Made by a program: the position numbers and the translations under genes. A stretch of DNA of 64,000 bases from Knoellia aerolata DSM 18566. GTDB taxonomy: Bacteria; Actinomycetota; Actinomycetes; Actinomycetales; Dermatophilaceae. Shown here piece after piece: positions 1 to 7,838 of this stretch (position 1 is its first letter; the number at the start of each line of letters is the position of its first letter). The stretch covers positions 1 through 64,000 of the forward strand of contig NZ_AVPL01000006.1 in NCBI RefSeq assembly GCF_000768695.1, in the 5' to 3' direction. Below the pieces are notes generated by a model. That model was not told the DNA's origin. It searched no databases and saw only the letters and a program-made list of their open reading frames with translations.

Positions 1-25
1 CCTCCTCGTCGGCCCGGCCGAATGA
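1..25 (+). CDS. possible 3' end of an upstream gene
   Basis: Reading from base 2 gives seven sense codons (LLVGPAE) and then a TGA at 23-25. That TGA overlaps the ATG at 22 of the next gene in an ATGA arrangement, the same junction used by several downstream gene pairs in this cluster. This suggests that a gene in the same operon ends here, with its body outside the window. Nothing can be said about its product. Confidence 0.3.
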
Positions 26-1380
26 CCGGCCGTGCCCGCCTCGACCACCCCGAGGGCGAGCTGCGCTGGGTGCGCGACCCGCGCTGGGGCGCCGTGCCGG
101 CGCCGGCGGTGCACGCCGTGCTCGCGGGACACGACCACCTCCTCGTCGTGGCGGCCCACCCCGACGACGAGTGCCTGGGCGCGGGGGCGTTCATCGCCGA
201 CGCGGCCGCTCTCGGGATCGCCGTCACCGTGCTCGTCCTCACCGAGGGCGAGGCGTCGCACCCGCACTCCCCGACGGTGAGCGCGGACGAGATGGCGCGC
301 CGGCGGGGCGAGGAGGCCGACCGTGCCGCCGCCGTCCTTGCCCCGACCGCCCGAGTGGTGCACGCCGGACTGCCCGACGGTGGGCTGGCCGCGCACCACG
401 ACCGGGTCGTCGCCGCGGTGCGCGACCTCGCTCGGCCGGGGACGCTCGTCCTCGCACCGTGGACCTCCGACGGTCACCCGGACCACGACGCTGCCGGCCG
501 CGGTGCCGTCGCCGCCGTCGCCGAGTCGTGTGCCGACGGCGAGCAGCGGCTCCACGTCGGGCACTACCTCGTCTGGTTGTGGCACTGGGGCCGTCCTGAC
601 GCCCTGCCCTGGGCGGACATGGTCGTGGTGGACGCCACGCTCGCGGGGCTCGACCGGCGCGATCGGGCACTGTCACAGCACCACAGCCAGCTCGTCGCGC
701 TGTCGCCGGCCGTGGGCGACGAGGCCCTGCTCGGCGACACCGTGCTCGCGCCCTTCCGTCGGGGCTTCACCGCGCTCGTCCTCCCGGGACACGACCTCGG
801 CGGGGACGGCGCGTCGTCCGCCCGGGCCGCCGCCTTCGACGGGATGTTCACCGACGGCGACGACCCCTGGGCCACCCCCAGCTGGTACGAGCGCCGCAAG
901 CGCGCCCTCACGCTGGCCGTCCTCGGGGACGAGCACTACGGCCGCGTCCTCGACCTCGGGTGCTCGACCGGCGTCCTCACCCGGGCCCTCGCGGTGCGGG
1001 CGGACGAGCTCGTCGCGGTCGACGTGAGCGAGCGGGCGCTCGCCGTCGCGCGTCGCGACGCCCCCGGGGGCATCACCTGGGTGCACGGGGAGGCCCCGTC
1101 GGTCCTCGACGCGGTCGACGGGCCCCTGGACCTCGTCGTCCTCTCGGAGGTCGGCTACTTCCTGCGCCCGGTCGAGCTGTGGCTCACCCTGGGCCGGGTG
1201 CTCGAGCGACTCGCGCCAGGAGGCGAGCTGGTCCTCGTCCACTGGCGGCACCCCACGAGCGACATCCCCCTCGACGGGCCCGCCGTGCACGCACAGGTGC
1301 GCGCCGTCTGCGGCTCCTGGTCCCGCCTCACCCACGTCGAGCCCGACGTGCTCGTCGACACCTACGCGGTGCCGCGATGA
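22..1380 (+). CDS. bifunctional PIG-L family deacetylase / class I SAM methyltransferase
   Basis: A 452-residue fusion. Residues about 35-250 are a PIG-L (LmbE-like) zinc deacetylase with AHPDDE at 45-50 and the second metal motif HPDHDAAG at about 152-159. This family removes N-acetyl groups from GlcNAc-type sugars. Residues about 285-450 are a Rossmann methyltransferase with SAM motif DLGCSTG at 311-317. Both halves keep their key residues, so the protein could deacetylate and then methylate one sugar substrate (inference). It overlaps the next glycosyltransferase gene by 4 bp (ATGA) and leads a glycosyltransferase cluster. There is no clear RBS before the ATG at 22, so translation may be coupled to a gene upstream of the window. 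The substrate is unknown. Confidence 0.88.
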   Translation: MTGRARLDHPEGELRWVRDPRWGAVPAPAVHAVLAGHDHLLVVAAHPDDECLGAGAFIADAAALGIAVTVLVLTEGEASHPHSPTVSADEMARRRGEEADRAAAVLAPTARVVHAGLPDGGLAAHHDRVVAAVRDLARPGTLVLAPWTSDGHPDHDAAGRGAVAAVAESCADGEQRLHVGHYLVWLWHWGRPDALPWADMVVVDATLAGLDRRDRALSQHHSQLVALSPAVGDEALLGDTVLAPFRRGFTALVLPGHDLGGDGASSARAAAFDGMFTDGDDPWATPSWYERRKRALTLAVLGDEHYGRVLDLGCSTGVLTRALAVRADELVAVDVSERALAVARRDAPGGITWVHGEAPSVLDAVDGPLDLVVLSEVGYFLRPVELWLTLGRVLERLAPGGELVLVHWRHPTSDIPLDGPAVHAQVRAVCGSWSRLTHVEPDVLVDTYAVPR

Positions 1381-2117
1381 TCAGGGCCGTCCACGTCGTC
1401 ATCCCGGCGCGCAACGAGGAGCGCCGGCTCCCGCGGTGCCTCGACAGCGTCGAGGTGGCCCGGGTGGCGCTCCGGCAGGCGCGACCCGACCTCGTCGTCG
1501 AGGTGACCGTCGTCCTGGACCGGTGCCTCGACCGCTCGGCCGAGGTGGCCCGCCGCGCCCTGGTGCACCGTCTGACCGTGGAGCACGGCAACGTCGGGGC
1601 CGCCCGTCACGCCGGTGTCCGGGCTGCCCTGGCCGTGTCCGGGGGCCGAGGCGTCGACCCGGAGGACCTGTGGGTCGCCTGCACCGACGCCGACACCGTC
1701 GTCCCCCCGCACTGGCTCACCGGCCACCTGGCCCTCTCGGACACCCATGACGCCGTCGTCGGCACGGTGGAGCCGCTCGGGCTCACCGACGCGTCGGTCC
1801 TCAGCGAGTGGCGCGCCCGCCACCGCCTCGGCGAGGGCCATCCGCACGTCCACGGCGCCAACCTCGGCCTCCGGGGGAGCGCCTACCTCGAGGTCGGCGG
1901 CTTCCGCGCGATGGCCACGGACGAGGACGTCGACCTCATCCGCAGGATTCGGGCCCACACGGGCCGGTGGGTCGCCACGGACACGGTTCGGGTCGCCTCG
2001 TCGGCGCGGCGCACCCCCCGTGCCCGTGGCGGCTTCTCCGACTACCTCACCTCGCTGGAGGCCGAGGTCCGCACGGGTGAGGCCGCGGACGGACACCCTC
2101 GCCAGGAGGTCGGCTGA
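1377..2117 (+). CDS. glycosyltransferase family 2
   Basis: A 246-residue GT-A fold enzyme. The N-terminus carries the GT2 nucleotide-binding start (HVVIPARNEERRLPRCLDSV). A NVGAARHAG segment follows, then a DxD-type metal site in CTDADTVVPP at about residue 103. The ATG overlaps the stop of the deacetylase/methyltransferase gene (ATGA at 1377-1380), so the two are probably translationally coupled. It should transfer a nucleotide-activated sugar, but donor and acceptor cannot be read from the sequence. No membrane segments are seen, so it is probably cytoplasmic. Confidence 0.85.
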   Translation: MIRAVHVVIPARNEERRLPRCLDSVEVARVALRQARPDLVVEVTVVLDRCLDRSAEVARRALVHRLTVEHGNVGAARHAGVRAALAVSGGRGVDPEDLWVACTDADTVVPPHWLTGHLALSDTHDAVVGTVEPLGLTDASVLSEWRARHRLGEGHPHVHGANLGLRGSAYLEVGGFRAMATDEDVDLIRRIRAHTGRWVATDTVRVASSARRTPRARGGFSDYLTSLEAEVRTGEAADGHPRQEVG

Positions 2118-2174
2118 GCAGCGCAGTGGCGCCCGGCCCTCCTTTGGGGTGAGCCGCCCCGCGCCGGCCTGACC

Positions 2175-2180
2175 TACGGT
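2175..2180 (+). promoter_or_regulatory. -10 box (TACGGT) for a leaderless transcript
   Basis: TACGGT ends 6 nt before the ATG at 2187 with no Shine-Dalgarno between them. The mRNA would start at or next to the start codon. No convincing -35 is seen. Confidence 0.45.
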
Positions 2181-2186
2181 CGAAGG

Positions 2187-2729
2187 ATGACGGCATACAG
2201 CACCTCCGTGCGCGCCCTGCACCTCGTGACCAACGCGGCCTGGTTCGGCGGCTCGCTCATGGGGGCGGTCGGGCTCAACCCGGCCGCGGAGGAGGGGGAC
2301 ACCTCCCGGGAGCGTTCCGAGATCGCCGACCGGGGCTGGACCGCGTGGGGCCCGGTTCAGGGCGGCGCCATCGGTCTGCACCTGCTCAGCGGCATCGCGA
2401 TCCTCGCCGACAACCGGCGGCGCACGCTCAGCCACACCCCCACCACCATCGCGGTCGTCGCGAAGACCGCGCTGACGGGAGCCGCGCTCGCGGCGAGCGG
2501 TGCGGCATACGTCAACGGAGCCCGCCTCGGCGAGGCCCGGGAGAAGGCCGACCACGACCCGGCCGCGCGAGGACGCGCGCGTGAGCTCGCGCAGCGTCTG
2601 CGCTGGCTGCAGTGGGCGACGCCCCTCACCACGGGCGGCCTGCTCGTGCTGGACGCCTACCTCGGTGAGCAGCAGCGGGGGGTGGCCGGGCTCCTCGACC
2701 GCCCGACCTCGCTGCGGCGACGCCGGTGA
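2187..2729 (+). CDS. small multi-span membrane protein, unknown function
   Basis: 180 residues with about four hydrophobic segments (around 8-30, 55-73, 90-108 and 145-160) and a basic C-terminus ending in several arginines. Residues 110-140 are charged and probably a cytoplasmic loop. I do not recognise a family. The start is the ATG at 2187, supported by TACGGT six bases upstream. Its stop overlaps the GTG start of the next gene (GTGA). It has its own promoter signal, so it may be transcribed partly apart from the deacetylase/glycosyltransferase pair upstream. Confidence 0.7.
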   Translation: MTAYSTSVRALHLVTNAAWFGGSLMGAVGLNPAAEEGDTSRERSEIADRGWTAWGPVQGGAIGLHLLSGIAILADNRRRTLSHTPTTIAVVAKTALTGAALAASGAAYVNGARLGEAREKADHDPAARGRARELAQRLRWLQWATPLTTGGLLVLDAYLGEQQRGVAGLLDRPTSLRRRR

Positions 2730-3112
2730 GCACCCGCTTCGAGTTCGCGTTCGCTCCCGCGTACCGGCTCCCCGCCCTCGTCTTCGGCATCCGTCCGGAG
2801 ACGGCCCACGTGGACGTCACGGACGAGGAGCTGAGGGTGCGCTTCGGACCGTGGAGCCTCGTGACCGCTCGCGACAACATCGTCGGGGCGGAGATCACCG
2901 GAGGGTTCGGATGGCTCAAGACCGCCGGCCCGCCCCACCTCTCGTTCTCCGACCGGGGCGTCACCTTCGCCACCAACGGCGACCGGGCCGTGTGCCTGCG
3001 GTTCGCCACGCCGGTCGCGGGCATCGACCCCACCCGCACGATCAGGCACCCGGGTGCCACCCTCACCGTCGCGCAGCCCGACCTCCTCCTCCGTGCCCTG
3101 ACGGGAGGCTGA
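2726..3112 (+). CDS. conserved hypothetical protein
   Basis: 128 residues starting with GTG at 2726, overlapping the previous stop by 4 bp. The sequence alternates short hydrophobic and polar stretches, as in an all-beta protein. It has no signal peptide or membrane segment. Landmarks are an EELRVRFGPW segment and GGFGWLKTAGPP. I do not recognise the family, although the look resembles small actinobacterial hypotheticals. Its stop is one base before the ATG of the following glycosyltransferase, so it is probably co-transcribed with the sugar-transfer genes. Confidence 0.7.
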   Translation: MSTRFEFAFAPAYRLPALVFGIRPETAHVDVTDEELRVRFGPWSLVTARDNIVGAEITGGFGWLKTAGPPHLSFSDRGVTFATNGDRAVCLRFATPVAGIDPTRTIRHPGATLTVAQPDLLLRALTGG

Positions 3113-3113
3113 G

Positions 3114-4199
3114 ATGCGGATCGCCATGCTGGCGACGTCGCGCCACCCCATCGCCGAGCCGTATGCCGGCGGGCAGGAGTCGCACACCGCCCTGCTCGCG
3201 CGGGGGCTGCGCCGGATGGGTCACCACGTCCGCCTCTATGCCCGCGCCGGCACCGACCCGGACCTCGCGGACGAGCTCGTGCCCTACGTCGACCTTCCGG
3301 CGCTGAGCGAGGTCGCGGCCCTGGACCACCAGCTGCCCGAGCCGGACTTCCTCACCGACCACGCCGCGTTCACCGGTGCGGTGGCGGACCTGCTCACCCG
3401 GGGCGACGTCGACGTCGTCCACAACCAGAGCCTGCACTTCCTGCCGCTCGCGTTCAGCGCCGCCCTCGCCACGCCCGTGGTGACCACCCTGCACACCCCG
3501 CCCTTCCCGTGGATGGAGCTGGGCGTGGCGCTCGCCGGCCCGGAGTCGGCCTACGTCTGCGTGTCCCGGGCCAACGCCGGGGACTGGACCACGCTGCCGG
3601 TCCCGGCCCGGATCATCCTCAACGGCGTCGAGGACGACGGGCTCGGGCCCGGCGCCGGCGGGGAGCACGTCGTGTGGACGGGACGCCTCACCCCCGACAA
3701 GGGCGCCGACCTCGCCATCCGTGCGGCTCGACGGGCGGGCCGTCGCCTGCGCCTCGCCGGCCCGGTGAGCGACCGGGCCTGGTTCGACGAGGTCATCGCC
3801 CCGGAGCTGGGCGGCGACGTCGAGCACGTCGGCCACCTGTCGCACGCAGAGCTCGCCTCGCTCGTGCGGGCGAGCGCGGTCTCGCTCGTCACGCCCCGGT
3901 GGGACGAGCCCTTCGGTCTCGTCGCGGCCGAGGCCGCGATGTGGGGGACCCCCGTCGTCGCGCTCGACCGCGGTGGGCTGTCGGAGTTCGTCACGCCGGA
4001 GATCGGACTGCTCGTCAGCGCGGACGGCGACGACGAGGCCGTCGCGGACTTGCTCGGTGAGGCCGTGACCCGGGCCGCCCGCCTGCCGCGGTGGCAGGTC
4101 CACGCAGCCGCACGCCGCGACCTCCACGCCGACCGGATGGTCGACGACTACGCCGCGCTCTACCGCGAGCTCGTCCTCGACCACGGGGGTCCGTCATGA
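3114..4199 (+). CDS. glycosyltransferase family 4 (GT-B)
   Basis: 361 residues. The N-terminal Rossmann domain has the family signature AEPYAGGQESHTALLARGL, with a Gly-Gly acceptor-side loop. The C-terminal donor domain has WTGRLTPDKGADLAIRAA and the EPFGLVAAEAAMWGTP motif (about 266-281), whose acidic residues contact the nucleotide sugar in GT4 enzymes. It is a retaining, cytoplasmic or membrane-associated enzyme of unknown sugar specificity. It overlaps the next gene by 4 bp (ATGA at 4196-4199). The context of three other glycosyltransferases and a PIG-L deacetylase suggests stepwise assembly of an oligosaccharide or glycoside. Confidence 0.9.
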   Translation: MRIAMLATSRHPIAEPYAGGQESHTALLARGLRRMGHHVRLYARAGTDPDLADELVPYVDLPALSEVAALDHQLPEPDFLTDHAAFTGAVADLLTRGDVDVVHNQSLHFLPLAFSAALATPVVTTLHTPPFPWMELGVALAGPESAYVCVSRANAGDWTTLPVPARIILNGVEDDGLGPGAGGEHVVWTGRLTPDKGADLAIRAARRAGRRLRLAGPVSDRAWFDEVIAPELGGDVEHVGHLSHAELASLVRASAVSLVTPRWDEPFGLVAAEAAMWGTPVVALDRGGLSEFVTPEIGLLVSADGDDEAVADLLGEAVTRAARLPRWQVHAAARRDLHADRMVDDYAALYRELVLDHGGPS

Positions 4200-5251
4200 A
4201 GGTCGGGTGGTACGTCCACCACCACGGCGCCGGTCACCGCACCCGCGCGATGGTGGTCGCCCGCGAGCTGATGGCTCGAGGCGCCGACGTCACCCTCCTC
4301 GGGTCGGGACTCGAGAGTGACGCCGCACGCCGCGGCCCGGTCACGTCGGTCCGTCTCGCCATGGACGCCCCGCTGCCGGAACCGGCCACCGAGACCGGTG
4401 CCGACGTCACGGTGCACGGGATGATGCACTGGGCGCCCCTGTGGCACAGCGGCTTTCGCGAGCGCATGACGACGATCGCTCGCTGGGTCCAGGTGGAGGA
4501 GCCCGACGTGGTCGTCGTCGACGTGTCGTGCGAGGTGGCGGTCATGGTGCGGCTGCTGGGCGTCCCCGTGGTCGTCGTCGCGCAGCCCGGCGCGCGCACC
4601 GACCCGGCCCACGCCGCGGCGTACGACGCGGCCACCGCGGTCCTCGCGCCGTGGCCGGCCTGGGCGACCGAGGACATCTGGCACACGTCGCGTGACGCGA
4701 CGTGCAAGGACGGACCCGACCCACGCGTCGTCGCCGTCGGGGGGATCGCACGCAGCCCGGTCCCCTCGCCGTCCGAGACCACCCCCGGCTCGAACGGGCG
4801 GGTGCACCGGGCGCGCGGCCTCGTCCTCGCCGGCTCGGACGGGTTCGACGACCCGGACCTGCCGGACCGCATCACCGGCGCCGTTCCCGACATCGACTGG
4901 ACCGTGGTCGGGGGCGGGGCGTGGGTCAACGACGTGCAGGACCACCTCGCCCACTCGGACGTCGTCGTCACCCACGCCGGCCAGAACGCCATCGCGGACG
5001 TCGCCGGCTGGGGACTCCCGGCCGTCGTCCTCCCGCAGAGCCGGCCCTTCGACGAGCAGCGCCACATGGGTGCGGTGCTCGCGAGCTCCGGGATCGCCCA
5101 GGTCGTGCAGCGCGACGACGTGCCGGGTGCCCGGTGGGGCGAGCTCGTCCAGCGGGCCCGCACGCACGGCGGTGAGGGCTGGAGCACGTGGGGCTGCGAG
5201 GGTGCGGCGTCGCGGGCGGCCTCGCTCGTCGAGGTGGTCGCGGGTGTCTGA
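4196..5251 (+). CDS. MurG-like GT-B glycosyltransferase
   Basis: 351 residues starting at the ATG overlapping the previous stop. The N-terminus (WYVHHHGAGHRTRAMVVARE) is the glycine/histidine loop typical of MurG/GT28-type enzymes. The C-terminal donor-site block is THAGQNAIADVAGWGLPAVV, followed by PQSRPFDEQ, close in form to the MurG donor-binding region. No transmembrane segment is visible. It belongs to an uncharacterised actinobacterial group rather than being MurG itself, since no cell-division or mur genes lie nearby. Its stop overlaps the GTG start of the next glycosyltransferase by 8 bp. Confidence 0.82.
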   Translation: MKVGWYVHHHGAGHRTRAMVVARELMARGADVTLLGSGLESDAARRGPVTSVRLAMDAPLPEPATETGADVTVHGMMHWAPLWHSGFRERMTTIARWVQVEEPDVVVVDVSCEVAVMVRLLGVPVVVVAQPGARTDPAHAAAYDAATAVLAPWPAWATEDIWHTSRDATCKDGPDPRVVAVGGIARSPVPSPSETTPGSNGRVHRARGLVLAGSDGFDDPDLPDRITGAVPDIDWTVVGGGAWVNDVQDHLAHSDVVVTHAGQNAIADVAGWGLPAVVLPQSRPFDEQRHMGAVLASSGIAQVVQRDDVPGARWGELVQRARTHGGEGWSTWGCEGAASRAASLVEVVAGV

Positions 5252-6086
5252 CCGCGCCACCGTGGTGACGATCGTCAAGGGGCGCCACGACCACCTCCGC
5301 GAGCAGCGTCGTGTCCTGCGGTCGCTCGCCCCGGGGACGCCGCACGTCGTCGTCGCGATGGGGGACGCAGCGATCGACGCGGTGGTCGGCCCGGACGACC
5401 GCACCACGGTGGTGCACGTCGACGACGACCCCCGAGGGCTGCCGCTGGCGAAGGCGCGCAACACGGGCGTCCAGACCGCGCTCGCCGCCGGCGCCGAGCT
5501 GGTCGTCCTGCTCGACGTCGACTGCGTCCCCGGGCCCGGACTCGTCGACGCCTACCGGCGGGCTGCGGAGCGCGCTCCCGACGCGCTGCTCGCCGGCCCG
5601 GTCACCTACCTCCGCGAGGGCGTCCGGGTCCCGGAGGACCCGCACGACCTCACCGCGCTCCGGGCCCCCCACGCCGCCCGTCCCGACCCGCCCCCCGGGG
5701 AGCTCGTGCGCGGTGGCGACCACGACCTCTTCTGGTCGCTCAGCTGTGCCGTGACCGCGAGCACGTGGCGCACGCTCGGCGGCTTCCACGAGGGCTACGT
5801 CGGGTACGGGGCCGAGGACACCGACCTCGGCCGGGTCGCTCGTGCGCGCGGGGTGGACCTCGTCTGGGTCGGCGGGGCCGACGCGTACCACCAGTTCCAC
5901 CCCGTCTCGCACCCCCCCGTGGGCCACCTCGAGGACATCGTGCGCAACGCCACCACCTTCCACGAGCGGTGGGGCGAGTGGCCGATGCGGGGCTGGCTGG
6001 ACGAGTTCGAGCGGCGCGGGCTGCTCCGTCTGGAGGGCTCTCGTCTCATCGTCCTCCCGGACCGGGCAGGAGGCGGCGGTGCCTGA
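5244..6086 (+). CDS. glycosyltransferase family 2 with galactosyltransferase-like C-terminal domain
   Basis: 280 residues from the GTG at 5244, which overlaps the previous stop by 8 bp. VVLLDVDCVPGPGL carries the DxD metal/nucleotide site at about residues 93-95. LGGFHEGYVGYGAEDTDLG in the C-terminal third matches the Glyco_transf_7C acceptor/catalytic motif, with the E-D pair. It is the last gene of the cluster; a separate promoter precedes the regulator 15 bp downstream. It probably adds a sugar or performs the final transfer in the pathway (inference). Confidence 0.86.
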   Translation: MSDRATVVTIVKGRHDHLREQRRVLRSLAPGTPHVVVAMGDAAIDAVVGPDDRTTVVHVDDDPRGLPLAKARNTGVQTALAAGAELVVLLDVDCVPGPGLVDAYRRAAERAPDALLAGPVTYLREGVRVPEDPHDLTALRAPHAARPDPPPGELVRGGDHDLFWSLSCAVTASTWRTLGGFHEGYVGYGAEDTDLGRVARARGVDLVWVGGADAYHQFHPVSHPPVGHLEDIVRNATTFHERWGEWPMRGWLDEFERRGLLRLEGSRLIVLPDRAGGGGA

Positions 6087-6089
6087 CGG

Positions 6090-6095
6090 TAGCGT
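6090..6095 (+). promoter_or_regulatory. -10 box (TAGCGT) for a leaderless regulator transcript
   Basis: TAGCGT lies just after the stop of the preceding gene and 6 nt before the ATG at 6102, with no RBS between. This is consistent with leaderless transcription of the LuxR gene. Confidence 0.45.
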
Positions 6096-6101
6096 TCACC
6101 C

Positions 6102-6821
6102 ATGAGCCCCGCCCGCGATCGCCCCGTCAGTGTGGCGGTGGTCAACGACCACGAGCTCATCGTGCGGGGTGTCGCGTCCATGCTCACGCCCTACGCGGAC
6201 CTCGTCCGGGTGGTCGAGCTCGACGCCGACCTCATGCCCGTCAGCCCGGTCGACGTCGCGCTGTACGACACGTTCACCCACACGAGCCTGGACGAGCCCG
6301 ACCTCGACGACCTCGCCCAGAGCCCCCGGATCGGTCGGCTCGTCCTCTACACGTGGGTGCTGACGGAGGAGCTCGTCGTCACCGCGCGTGCCCGCGGCGT
6401 CCACTCCGCTCTGCCGAAGTCCCTCGACGGTGCCAGCCTCGCCGCGGCCCTGGTCAAGGTCCACGAGGGCGCTCCCCACCTCGCCACGGTCCCCGACGAG
6501 CCGGTCATGGCCAGCCAGTCCTGGCCGGGACGCGACCACGGCCTCACGCCGCGCGAGTCGGAGATCATCGCCCTGGTCACCTCGGGGCTGAGCAACAACG
6601 AGATCGCCGAGAGGACCTACCTGAGCATCAACTCGGTGAAGTCCTACATCCGCTCCGCGTACCGGACGATGGGTGTCACGACGCGCAGCCAGGCCGTGCT
6701 CTGGGGCATCGACCACGGCATGGCCCCGACCCGCATGCGCGTGCTCCTGCCGCCGACGCCCGCCGAGAAGACGACGGTCGGCTCGTCCTCGGCCCCGGAG
6801 GTCCGCGAGCGCGACGGCTGA
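6102..6821 (+). CDS. LuxR/NarL-family response regulator
   Basis: 239 residues. The receiver-like domain (about 10-125) starts VAVVNDHELIVRGV and has an aspartate in VALYDTF at the usual phospho-acceptor region and a conserved lysine in ALPKS. The C-terminal HTH (about 150-210) is a clear LuxR domain: LTPRESEIIALVTSGLSNNE, then IAERTYLSINSVKSYI. There is no histidine kinase next to it, so it is an orphan or is atypically controlled. It ends exactly where the convergent SDR gene ends (6821/6822). It may control the adjacent glycosyltransferase cluster, but nothing in the sequence proves that. Confidence 0.85.
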   Translation: MSPARDRPVSVAVVNDHELIVRGVASMLTPYADLVRVVELDADLMPVSPVDVALYDTFTHTSLDEPDLDDLAQSPRIGRLVLYTWVLTEELVVTARARGVHSALPKSLDGASLAAALVKVHEGAPHLATVPDEPVMASQSWPGRDHGLTPRESEIIALVTSGLSNNEIAERTYLSINSVKSYIRSAYRTMGVTTRSQAVLWGIDHGMAPTRMRVLLPPTPAEKTTVGSSSAPEVRERDG

Positions 6822-7838
6822 CTACCCGTCGCGCCCTCCCGTCTCGTTGAGACGGTGCGCGGCCCGGTCGCCCAGCACGCTGAGGCCGTCGACGACGCGG
6901 GACCCGAGCGTGCGTCGCGCGTCGCCCCCCTCGACGTGCCCGGTGTCGGCACTCATCGAGGGCGCGCGCCCGTCGCCGCTCGGCAGGGCTCTCGCCACGA
7001 GGCCCAGCAGGCGCGAGGTCGGGCCCGGGAAGAGCCCGTGCACCCGCCGCCCGACCCACGTCAGGGGAGTGAGCTCGACCTGGGAGCGGCCCGCGAGCAC
7101 GGCGTCGACGATCCGCCGGGCCGCCCGCTCGGCGGAGACCGACAGCAGCGGGAGCGACGCACCGGGAGCGAACCAGGCGTAGTCCTTCGCGGCGTCGCCG
7201 ACGAACTGGGCGTGGACGTGCCCGCCCGTCCGCATGAGGCCGGGGACGATCGTCGTCGCGGTGACCCCGGTGCCGCTGAGCTCGGCCTGGAGCCCCTCGG
7301 TCAGCCCGACCGCGCCGAACTTCGCGACCGAGTAGGGCAGCAGGTGCGGCACCGAGACGACGCCGCCGACCGAGCTGACCACGCCGATCCGTCCGGCGCC
7401 GGCGTCGAGCATCGTCGGCAGCACGGCGAGGCAGAGGTGGACGGGTCCGAGCAGCATCGTGTCGATGGCCGCGCGGAAGTGGCCCAGGGTGGTCGACTCC
7501 ACGGGGCCGACCTGGATGATCCCGGCGACGTGGATCGCGACGTCGATCCGGCCCTCGGCCGCGCGCACGTCCTCGACCCAGGCCGTCACCGCCTCGGCGT
7601 CCGCGACGTCGCACACGTGGCCGACGAACTCGCCCCGCACGGAACCCGCCGGGTCTCCCGTGGTCCGGTCCTCGGCCCGCGGCCCCACCTCGCCGCTGTT
7701 GACGAGGTGCTCGGCCCGGTCGACCTCGGCACGGTCACGCGCGCACCCGTGGACCCGGTACCCGCGAGCCACCAGCTCGGCGCCGATGAGCAGCCCGAGC
7801 CCACGGGACGCGCCCGCGACCAGTGCGACGGCCGTCAT
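6822..7838 (-). CDS. SDR family oxidoreductase
   Basis: 338 residues from the ATG at 7838, which overlaps the stop of the upstream alcohol dehydrogenase gene by 4 bp (ATGA). The Rossmann cofactor motif is VAGASRGLGLLIG (TGxxxGxG-type) at about 7-19. The catalytic YxxxK is YSVAK, preceded by a serine in GVVSSVGG. It is longer than a classical SDR (about 250 residues): the last 80 residues form a basic C-terminal extension with WVGRRVHGLFPGPTSRLLG, seen in SDRs acting on lipid-like substrates (inference). It forms an operon with the zinc dehydrogenase. Confidence 0.85.
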   Translation of the reverse strand: MTAVALVAGASRGLGLLIGAELVARGYRVHGCARDRAEVDRAEHLVNSGEVGPRAEDRTTGDPAGSVRGEFVGHVCDVADAEAVTAWVEDVRAAEGRIDVAIHVAGIIQVGPVESTTLGHFRAAIDTMLLGPVHLCLAVLPTMLDAGAGRIGVVSSVGGVVSVPHLLPYSVAKFGAVGLTEGLQAELSGTGVTATTIVPGLMRTGGHVHAQFVGDAAKDYAWFAPGASLPLLSVSAERAARRIVDAVLAGRSQVELTPLTWVGRRVHGLFPGPTSRLLGLVARALPSGDGRAPSMSADTGHVEGGDARRTLGSRVVDGLSVLGDRAAHRLNETGGRDG

